From Acidimicrobiaceae bacterium (GTDB taxonomy: Bacteria; Actinomycetota; Acidimicrobiia; Acidimicrobiales; Palsa-688), in contig JAUTXM010000516.1 of NCBI GenBank assembly GCA_030838025.1, positions 1 to 11,404 of the forward strand: DNA of 11,404 bases. Reading direction: 5' to 3'. Positions 5,137-10,162 of the stretch are shown here, piece after piece. The position numbers and the translations under genes were made by a program. Under the pieces are notes generated by a model, which saw nothing but the letters and a program-made list of their open reading frames with translations, was not told where the DNA came from and did no database searches. Positions within the stretch are counted from its first letter, which is position 1. Each line of letters opens with the position of its first letter.

Positions 5137-6129
5137 TCAGCGATGAAGCACCAACGCCACGCCGACCACCCATGCCGGGCCGACCAGGAAGAGCGAGTCA
5201 AGACGGCGTAGTGCCGGCACCGGCGCGTCCTTGTCGCCCGTGACCCATCGGGCAACGACCGGCCCGACCGGCGCCAGCAGCGCCACCGTGCCACCGAGCA
5301 GCCACGGGCTGGCGCCGGTGAACGGTGGAGCCAGCACCGCGGCCACGAACAGCGTGAGGGCGGCGATGCTGGCCACGCCCGCCACCGAGCCCTCCCATCG
5401 GTTGGGGGCACCGGTTCCGATCAAGAAGGCCGACGAGTCGAACACCGTCACCATGCCGGCCAGCACCAAGCCCACGGCCAGGCCCTGCGCCCGGGCCATC
5501 ACCAAGCCGGAAGCGGCCAGGCCGGGCCCGAGCACGATGACGACCCGCCGGAGGCCGTCAGGCTGACCCAGGGGGCCAAAGGTGGCCGCCGCCACCAGCG
5601 CGACTGCGACCGTGGCCGCCACCACCGCCACGACCAGTCCACCTGCCAGCCCCGCCACGGTGATGCAGGCGGCGAACAGGGCGGCGATCGCCGCCGGCGG
5701 TTGGACCCGGGCTCGCCGGTTGTGCGGCACGCGCTGCACCATCGCCGCCGTGCCCCAGGTCCTCGCCGCCGACCCGGCGGCCATGGCCGCCACCAGCGCC
5801 AGCCAGCCGGCCAGCCAGACCGGTCCCGCGAGCAGAACGCCGAGGGTGACCGCACACCACAAGATGCCGAGGCGAATATGGGGGCCGGTTGGCTGGGAAA
5901 GGGCGGGACGGCCGGGATTTCGCCGGCGCACGATCCGGTGACGCGGCACCGACGGCCGCTTCGGTTGCGCCGCCGCGGGCGGCGCCGGCGGCGGCGGCGG
6001 CTCAGGGGGCACCGGCAGGGGTACCGCGACCGGCGCGACCGGCGGTCGCGGGACCCGCGAGCGGGAGCGGGCCTGCGGGGCCCCGGCACGAAAGCGCTCC
6101 GCCGCCCCCAAGAGGGCGGCGTCGTCCAC
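5137..6129 (-). CDS. CdsA-like (phosphatidate cytidylyltransferase-family) membrane protein, divergent
   Basis: A 330-aa polytopic membrane protein resembling CdsA, which makes CDP-diacylglycerol. Residues about 26-52 form a proline-rich segment, then a basic stretch, then about eight hydrophobic segments from residue 86 to the end. CdsA landmarks remain: Asp231 in VFDSSAFLIG, WEG at 245-247, and RRLDSLFL at 308-315. The usual K-R-x4-K-D part and the H-G-G loop before the final D-R-x-D appear shortened: only GDKDAPVPALRRLD is present. Activity as a cytidylyltransferase is therefore doubtful, and it is probably a paralogue of the housekeeping enzyme. The start is GTG at 6129, or TTG at 6135 overlapping the MoaD stop. 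A G-rich stretch just upstream could serve as ribosome binding site. It is presumably co-transcribed with the MoaD-like gene. Confidence 0.75.
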   Translation of the reverse strand: MDDAALLGAAERFRAGAPQARSRSRVPRPPVAPVAVPLPVPPEPPPPPAPPAAAQPKRPSVPRHRIVRRRNPGRPALSQPTGPHIRLGILWCAVTLGVLLAGPVWLAGWLALVAAMAAGSAARTWGTAAMVQRVPHNRRARVQPPAAIAALFAACITVAGLAGGLVVAVVAATVAVALVAAATFGPLGQPDGLRRVVIVLGPGLAASGLVMARAQGLAVGLVLAGMVTVFDSSAFLIGTGAPNRWEGSVAGVASIAALTLFVAAVLAPPFTGASPWLLGGTVALLAPVGPVVARWVTGDKDAPVPALRRLDSLFLVGPAWVVGVALVLHR

Positions 6130-6131
6130 GC

Positions 6132-6371
6132 TCAACCGCCCCCCGACACCGGTGGGAGCACCGCGATCTCGTCGCGGTCCGACACGGGCGCATCGAGCTC
6201 GGTCGGTTCCCCGTTGAGCCATACCCGGGATTGCCCGAGTACGGCGACGAAATGCGCCCCATGGCGGGCGCCCGCCTCGGCCAGCACCGCACCAACGGTA
6301 CTGGCATTGATCGTCTCGACCGACGTAGCGGCGGCCACACGAGCGGCGGCGAAGAGGCGAAGGGTAGCCAT
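6132..6371 (-). CDS. moaD: MoaD/ThiS-family sulfur carrier protein
   Basis: A 79-aa beta-grasp (ubiquitin-like) protein. It begins MATLRLFAAARV, the usual first strand, and ends DEIAVLPPVSGGG. The C-terminal Gly-Gly is the residue pair that is adenylated and thiocarboxylated in MoaD. The ending is typical of the small subunit of molybdopterin synthase rather than ThiS. In that role it would donate sulfur to precursor Z together with MoaE; neither MoaE nor an activating MoeB is present here, so a different sulfur-carrier role is possible. The ATG at 6371 is preceded by a weak AGG. It is divergent from the histidine phosphatase gene, and the downstream CdsA-like gene overlaps it or lies 2 bases after. 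Confidence 0.85.
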   Translation of the reverse strand: MATLRLFAAARVAAATSVETINASTVGAVLAEAGARHGAHFVAVLGQSRVWLNGEPTELDAPVSDRDEIAVLPPVSGGG

Positions 6372-6411
6372 GGGACCTGTCAGAGCAACAGCCCTTTTTC
6401 CAATCCGAACT

Positions 6412-6426
6412 CGAGATTCGATCTCG
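6412..6426. promoter_or_regulatory. Palindrome in the moaD/phosphatase divergent spacer
   Basis: CGAGAT-TCG-ATCTCG is a perfect 6-bp inverted repeat with a 3-base centre, between divergently transcribed genes. That position suits an operator acting on either. It does not match the LexA consensus, and no regulator is proposed. Confidence 0.35.
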
Positions 6427-6452
6427 GCGAGCGGGATGAGGTTAGCCCGATA

Positions 6453-6491
6453 CCGGGCGGGCCGGAGGTTACCCCGGCGCCGGGCGGGCCG
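6453..6491. repeat. 12-bp direct repeat upstream of the histidine phosphatase gene
   Basis: CCGGGCGGGCCG occurs at 6453-6464 and again at 6480-6491, 27 bases apart start to start, and the second copy ends 16 bases before the ATG at 6508. It may be a paired protein-binding site or merely chance in GC-rich DNA. Confidence 0.45.
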
Positions 6492-6507
6492 TGCTTGACT
6501 CGGGGTG

Positions 6508-7173
6508 ATGACCCGACTCCTGTTGCTGCGCCACGCCGAGTCGGAGTGGAACGCCCAAGGCCGCTGGCAGGGTTTGGCCGATCCGCCCCTGTCGCCCCGG
6601 GGCGAGGCGCAGGCCGCCCAGGCGGGGCCGCTCCTGCGGCCGATGGCTATCACGGCGGTGGTGTCCTCCGACCTGCACCGAGCCCGCGCCACCGCGGGCC
6701 ATATTGCCCTCGGGCTTCCCGTCGCGGGACCGATCGACCACGATGGCGGCCTCCGGGAGTACGACGTGGGGGCGTGGAGCGGGCTGACCCGGCCCCAGAT
6801 CGAGGCCGGATGGCCGGGCGCCGTCGAGGCGTGGCGCGAGGGCCGCCTGTTCTCGACGCCCGGCGGCGAACAGCGTGACGCGTTCGTCGCTCGCATCTCG
6901 GCCGCGGTCGCCCGCGTGGCGCGCAAGAGGCCCGACGACATCACCCTGGTTATTACCCATGGGGGCGTGATCAGTGCGCTGTGCCGTTCCCTCGACGCGC
7001 CGGCGCACCGCTTCGCCCACCTTTCTGGTCTGTGGATCGAGGCGACTGCAGAGGGGCTCCGGCCCGGCGAGGTTGTGTCACTGCTCCGTCCGGACCGACG
7101 GAAGGCCGACGGCGGTGAAGGAGACGGCGGCGAGCTCGCCAGGTCCGGGGTTATGGACACACCCGGCCGCTAG
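6508..7173 (+). CDS. Histidine phosphatase superfamily protein (phosphoglycerate mutase-like)
   Basis: A 221-aa branch-1 histidine phosphatase. The catalytic motif is LLRHAESEWN with Arg8 and His9, the His being transiently phosphorylated. The variant RHA instead of RHG is common among phosphatases of this family. SSDLHRARAT supplies Arg58, LREYDVGAWSG supplies Glu84 as general acid, and VITHGGV supplies His151. The WQG.aDxPLSprGxxQA segment (20-36) is also typical. The enzyme is cofactor-independent in origin of phosphate and may act on a small phosphoester, but the sequence does not reveal the substrate. Residues after about 195 are a polar, Gly/Asp-rich tail. The ATG at 6508 was preferred over the adjacent GTG at 6505. 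The next gene starts 10 bases downstream. Confidence 0.9.
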   Translation: MTRLLLLRHAESEWNAQGRWQGLADPPLSPRGEAQAAQAGPLLRPMAITAVVSSDLHRARATAGHIALGLPVAGPIDHDGGLREYDVGAWSGLTRPQIEAGWPGAVEAWREGRLFSTPGGEQRDAFVARISAAVARVARKRPDDITLVITHGGVISALCRSLDAPAHRFAHLSGLWIEATAEGLRPGEVVSLLRPDRRKADGGEGDGGELARSGVMDTPGR

Positions 7174-7176
7174 CTT
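7171..7176 (+). promoter_or_regulatory. Candidate -10 hexamer of the YgjP-like gene
   Basis: TAGCTT overlaps the TAG stop of the histidine phosphatase gene and ends 7 bases before the ATG at 7184. No Shine-Dalgarno precedes that ATG. The arrangement matches the TANNNT-N7/8-ATG pattern found elsewhere in the window. Confidence 0.4.
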
Positions 7177-7183
7177 CGCTGCC

Positions 7184-7660
7184 ATGAACGTTGAAGTCGT
7201 TCGCAGCGCCCGGCGTCGCAAGACGGTGCAGGCCCGCCGGGTCAACGGTGTGCTTCGGCTGTCGATCCCGGCCACCATGACCAAGCTCGAGGAGCAACGG
7301 TGGGTCGCCGAGATGGTCCGCCGCATGGAACGCAAGCAAGCGACCGACGAGGTCGACCTCGAGCGTCGGGCCAAGGAGTTGGCCACCCGGTATCGCTTGC
7401 CCACGCCCGACAGCATCCGGTGGGTGACCAACCAGGAGGGGCGCTGGGGCTCGTGCACCCCGAGCGAGGGGACCATTCGCATCTCGTCGCGTTTGGTCGG
7501 CGAGCCCACCTGGGTGCTCGACTACGTCATCGTGCACGAGTTGGCCCATCTGGTCGTCCAGGGCCACGATCGAACGTTCTGGGACCTGGTCCAGCGGTAT
7601 CCGAAGACCGAGCGGGCTCGTGGCTTCCTCATGGCCCGCGGCCTGGAGAGCGACGAGTAG
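7184..7660 (+). CDS. YgjP/DUF45-family zinc metallopeptidase
   Basis: A 158-aa SprT-like gluzincin-type protein, probably cytosolic. The zinc motif HELAH is at 118-122 (His118, Glu119, His122) and the third ligand is His128 in GHDRTFW. The family signature RWGSCTPSEGTIRIS is at 87-101 and the ending DLVQRYPK at 134-141. Residues 1-30 carry the R-S-x-R-R-K-T pattern usual for the family, and 35-70 form a charged helix. The length is shorter than the 230-240 aa of many YgjP proteins because the N-terminal beta part is reduced, as in other actinobacterial members. The cellular substrate is unknown. The ATG at 7184 has no Shine-Dalgarno. Confidence 0.9.
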   Translation: MNVEVVRSARRRKTVQARRVNGVLRLSIPATMTKLEEQRWVAEMVRRMERKQATDEVDLERRAKELATRYRLPTPDSIRWVTNQEGRWGSCTPSEGTIRISSRLVGEPTWVLDYVIVHELAHLVVQGHDRTFWDLVQRYPKTERARGFLMARGLESDE

Positions 7661-7664
7661 CCGG

Positions 7665-7688
7665 TACCCGACCGGCGGCTGGCGGGTA
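7665..7688 (+). terminator. Weak hairpin after the YgjP-like gene
   Basis: TACCCG (7665-7670) and CGGGTA (7683-7688) can pair across a 12-base loop, four bases after the YgjP stop codon. No T run follows. The element sits in the 59-base gap before the carboxyltransferase-like gene, and no other signal is evident there. Confidence 0.25.
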
Positions 7689-7719
7689 ACCCCCGGCGCG
7701 GCCAGGCTGTCCCATAACC

Positions 7720-9201
7720 ATGTCCCGCGCCGAGCCGACCACTGACGCGCCCGCAGGCGACGAAGGTCCGGTCGCGAGGACCGACCCGACCGCGGACCGG
7801 CCCCCAGAACGCCGGGCCAGCCCCGCCCCCGGCATCGCCCGGGCACCCGGCGACACCCGAGTCTCCCTGCGGGCGCTGGTGCCTGGGTCGACGTCGGCCG
7901 CGGTCGAGCCGTTCGGACCCCACGGCCGGCGGGCGGTCGTGGTCCGGGTCGACCCGGCCGTGCGCCGCGGCGCCTTGGGCGACGCCGACAGCGCCACCAT
8001 GGCCGCCGCCGCCCGTCTGGCCCTCGAGGTTCGGCTTCCACTCGTCGCTGTGCTGTCGACCAGCGGCGCCGACGTGCGCGCCGGCTTGGCCGCCCTGCAC
8101 GGGTGGGGCGCCGCGGCCAAGGCGCTCACCGCCGCGTCGGGCGTGGTGCCCATACTCCTCGCCGTGGTCGGCCCGGCGCTGGCCGGGCCGGCCCTGCTGC
8201 TCGGAATTGCCGACATGGTCGTCATGAGCGGCGACGCCTTGGCCTATCTGTCGGGCCCCGCCATGGTGGCGCAGATGACCGGCCAAGAGCTGACCCCGGC
8301 CCAACTGGGCGGGACTGCCGTTCACGCCCGCTCGACCGGCGTGGCCGCCCTGGCAGTGGCCAGCACGGCCGATGCCGTAGACGCCTTGGGTGACATCCTC
8401 TCGTTCCTGCCCGACCACACCGACGACACCGCGCCATCGGGACCCCGACACGACCCGCCCGACCGGCCCACCCCGGAGCTGCAGCACCTGCTGCCGACCA
8501 AGGCGACGGGCTCCTACGACGTCCGCAAGGTGATCTCGGCGCTGGCCGACGACGGGCATTTCCTGGAGCTGCGAGCCACGTGGGCGCCCCAGATGGTCAC
8601 CGCCCTGGTTCGAGTCGACGGCCAGTCGGTGGGCGTCGTCGCCAACCAACCCCTGGCCATGGCGGGCACGCTCGACATCGCGGCGTCGCAGAAGGGTGCC
8701 CGCTTCGTGTCGTTCTGCGACTCGTTCAACCTTCCGATCGTCACCCTCGTGGACACGCCGGGATTCATGCCCGGCAAGGACCTCGAATGGCGGGGCATGA
8801 TCCGCTACGGGGCCCAGTTGGTGTTTGCCTACGCCGAGGCGTCGGTCCCGCGCGTCTCGCTGATCCTGCGCAAGGCCTACGGCGGGGCCTACATCGTCAT
8901 GGACTCCAAGACCATGGGCAACGACATCTGCCTGGCCTGGCCCAGCGCCGAGGTGGCCGTGATGGGCGCCGAGGGCGCGGTCCAGATCCTCCATCGCAAG
9001 ATCGATGCCGCCGAGCGAACCCGCCTGGTCGACGAGTACCGCGAGGCATACCTCAATCCCTACATCGCGGCCGAGCGGGGCTACGTGGACCGCATCATCG
9101 ACCCGGCCGAGACCCGGTCGGCCGTGGCGTCGGCCCTTCGGATGCTGGCGTCAAAGCGGGAACAGCTGCACGCGCGCAAGCACGGCAACACCCCGCTCTA
9201 G
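7720..9201 (+). CDS. Acyl-CoA carboxylase carboxyltransferase (AccD/PccB-like), altered N-lobe
   Basis: A 493-aa protein of the family that moves CO2 from carboxybiotin to acyl-CoA. Residues 1-45 are Pro/Ala-rich and probably disordered. The N-terminal crotonase lobe (about 46-245) is short and divergent. SGAD at 115-118 replaces the usual G-G-A-R, and Ala155-Gly156 stand where the family has the oxyanion Gly-Gly. The C-terminal lobe (about 265-490) is canonical: YDVRKVISALADDG, VGVVANQPLAMAGTLDI, RFVSFCDSFNLPIVTLVDTPG, RKAYGGAY and AWPSAEVAVMGAEGAV. Ile392 occupies the position of Asp422 of Streptomyces PccB, a known selectivity residue, arguing against a strict propionyl-CoA enzyme. No biotin carboxylase gene is nearby. 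Start ATG 7720 has no Shine-Dalgarno. The substrate cannot be assigned. Confidence 0.85.
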   Translation: MSRAEPTTDAPAGDEGPVARTDPTADRPPERRASPAPGIARAPGDTRVSLRALVPGSTSAAVEPFGPHGRRAVVVRVDPAVRRGALGDADSATMAAAARLALEVRLPLVAVLSTSGADVRAGLAALHGWGAAAKALTAASGVVPILLAVVGPALAGPALLLGIADMVVMSGDALAYLSGPAMVAQMTGQELTPAQLGGTAVHARSTGVAALAVASTADAVDALGDILSFLPDHTDDTAPSGPRHDPPDRPTPELQHLLPTKATGSYDVRKVISALADDGHFLELRATWAPQMVTALVRVDGQSVGVVANQPLAMAGTLDIAASQKGARFVSFCDSFNLPIVTLVDTPGFMPGKDLEWRGMIRYGAQLVFAYAEASVPRVSLILRKAYGGAYIVMDSKTMGNDICLAWPSAEVAVMGAEGAVQILHRKIDAAERTRLVDEYREAYLNPYIAAERGYVDRIIDPAETRSAVASALRMLASKREQLHARKHGNTPL

Positions 9202-9214
9202 CGCGCGGGCGCTA
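9199..9214. terminator. Hairpin built from both stop codons of convergent genes
   Basis: TAGCGC-GCGG-GCGCTA is a perfect 6-bp stem with a 4-base loop. Its left end is the TAG stop of the carboxyltransferase gene and its right end is the complement of the TAG stop of the DksA-like gene. It occupies the entire 10-base convergent gap. It has no T run but is symmetric, so it could end or protect both transcripts. Confidence 0.5.
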
Positions 9215-9400
9215 CGCCGAGTGATCGTCGCGGCACAACCTTGCGGCCGGCGACGCCTCCAACCGGGACTCGCTGATCGGATCGCCACACACCTCGCAAA
9301 GCCCGTAACTGCGGTCGTCCAGGCGATGCAGCGCGTGCTCCACGTCTCGCAACTCGGTCTCGAGATCGTCGAGGATCGACAGATCAGGCGCCGGGTCCAT
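9212..9400 (-). CDS. Minimal DksA/TraR-type zinc-finger protein
   Basis: A 62-aa protein with a short helix (residues 8-30, LSILDDLETELRDVEHALHRL) followed by the TraR/DksA zinc finger, YGLCEVCGDPISESRLEA. The ligands are Cys35, Cys38 and Cys56. The usual fourth Cys is replaced: the sequence reads C-R-D-D-H, leaving His60 or Asp59 as candidate. The long coiled-coil arm that DksA inserts into the RNA polymerase secondary channel is absent or reduced to one helix pair at most, so it is closer in size to TraR. A role in transcription at RNA polymerase is inferred from family only. The ATG at 9400 is preceded by TACGAT at a 7-base distance and no Shine-Dalgarno. It ends tail to tail with the carboxyltransferase gene. 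Confidence 0.85.
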   Translation of the reverse strand: MDPAPDLSILDDLETELRDVEHALHRLDDRSYGLCEVCGDPISESRLEASPAARLCRDDHSA

Positions 9401-9407
9401 CCCAGGG

Positions 9408-9413
9408 ATCGTA
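9408..9413 (-). promoter_or_regulatory. Candidate -10 hexamer of the DksA-like gene
   Basis: TACGAT on the minus strand ends 7 bases before the ATG at 9400. The surrounding GGTACGATC and CCTGGGATG closely repeat the sequence before the rsiG-like gene. No -35 match is evident. Confidence 0.45.
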
Positions 9414-9460
9414 CCGGCGGGGAAGCGGCCGAAGGTGACAGACGCTCGACGGCGCCGCCC

Positions 9461-9519
9461 GGTTGACAACCTGTCGCAGAAAGGGCCAAACGGACCAGGC
9501 CGCCGCCTCGGTGTCAACC
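9461..9519. promoter_or_regulatory. Inverted repeat upstream of the AMIN-like gene
   Basis: GGTTGACA (9461-9468) and TGTCAACC (9512-9519) are perfect 8-bp inverted copies 43 bases apart. The first copy is also part of a palindrome GGTTG-A-CAACC (9461-9471). TTGACA at 9463-9468 could be a -35 box for the plus-strand gene, but the -10 position (CCAAAC at 9486-9491) is poor. The 182-base divergent spacer holds no gene. Confidence 0.35.
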
Positions 9520-9563
9520 CCTCGGCCCCCACCAGCGTCAGTCGTGCACTCCACATGGATCCC

Positions 9564-9573
9564 AGGAAAGGGG
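9564..9573 (+). promoter_or_regulatory. Shine-Dalgarno of the AMIN-like gene
   Basis: AGGAAAGGGG ends 9 bases before the ATG at 9583. It decides this start over upstream in-frame codons and implies a true 5' untranslated region, unlike most neighbouring genes. Confidence 0.75.
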
Positions 9574-9582
9574 CACAACAAA

Positions 9583-10113
9583 ATGAACGGTTCCCGACGA
9601 CGCCTCACGATCGCACTGGCGGGGCTGGTGATGGCCACAGTGGCGGTGATCGCAGCACCGGCCGGGGCGGGCGCGCTCACCCGCGCCGGCTCCTGCGGCA
9701 TCACCTGGGGCTCTCTCCCGAAGACCGGCACCGGAGCGGGCGATGTCACCTCCATCCGGGCGGGGCAGCACGACTGTTACGACCGGGTCGTCTTCGACGG
9801 CCAACGAGGATTCAACGAGGTCCGCTACGTCTCCCAGGTGACCACCGACGGCGCCGGAACTCCGGTTCCCCTCCTCGGCGGGGCGTTCCTCCAGGTGTCG
9901 ATGCGGACACCGAGCACCTCGCCGCTCTTCCACGGGCCGTTCCCTGACGCCCGGGGATTTCAGACCTTGCGCCAGGTCGCCGGTGCCGGTGGCTTCGAGG
10001 GCTACGAGTCGTTCGGGATCGGCGTCCGGGCCCGCCTGCCATTCCGGGTATTCACCGTCGACGCTCAGGGGAGCAACCCCCGGCTGGTCGTGGACATTGC
10101 TCACCGCTGGTGA
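9583..10113 (+). CDS. Secreted AMIN-like domain protein
   Basis: A 176-aa exported protein. The signal peptide has Arg5-Arg7, a hydrophobic core from 8 to 25, and an A-x-A cleavage site around 27-31, with no lipobox cysteine. The mature part fits the actinobacterial AMIN-like family: CGITWGSLPK, RAGQHDCYDRVVFD, FNEVRYVSQV, PVPLLGGAFLQV, GFEGYESFGIGVRARLPFRVF and RLVVDIAHRW. Cys38 and Cys65 probably form a disulfide. AMIN-type domains bind cell-wall polymers in other proteins; for this small stand-alone version no function is established. It is likely an envelope-associated protein. A strong Shine-Dalgarno fits abundant expression. The gene is divergent from the DksA-like gene and 49 bases upstream of the M3 peptidase gene. 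Confidence 0.82.
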   Translation: MNGSRRRLTIALAGLVMATVAVIAAPAGAGALTRAGSCGITWGSLPKTGTGAGDVTSIRAGQHDCYDRVVFDGQRGFNEVRYVSQVTTDGAGTPVPLLGGAFLQVSMRTPSTSPLFHGPFPDARGFQTLRQVAGAGGFEGYESFGIGVRARLPFRVFTVDAQGSNPRLVVDIAHRW

Positions 10114-10148
10114 GCCAGGCTGACGGTCGAGGCCGGCAAACCGCTCGG

Positions 10149-10154
10149 TAGCCT
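10149..10154 (+). promoter_or_regulatory. Candidate -10 hexamer of the M3 peptidase gene
   Basis: TAGCCT ends 8 bases before the ATG at 10163, with no Shine-Dalgarno in between. It follows the TANNNT-N7/8-ATG pattern noted before other genes here. Confidence 0.45.
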
Positions 10155-10162
10155 GCACCGCC

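Noticed and set aside
6405..6426. LexA/SOS-box-like sequence near CGAAC in the divergent spacer
   Set aside because: The actinobacterial SOS box needs CGAAC-N4-GTTCG spacing. Here the arms are CGAA-N7-TTCG, and the stronger palindrome next to it does not fit either.
7522..8994. Minus-strand open frame of 490 codons
   Set aside because: It is antisense to the YgjP and carboxyltransferase genes, with low-complexity composition and no motif. The plus-strand proteins have clear family motifs throughout.
10103..10127. Hairpin around the stop codon of the AMIN-like gene
   Set aside because: ACCG-CTGG...CCAG-CGGT can pair only with a 5-base bulge and has no T run. It is not distinct from chance in this base composition.
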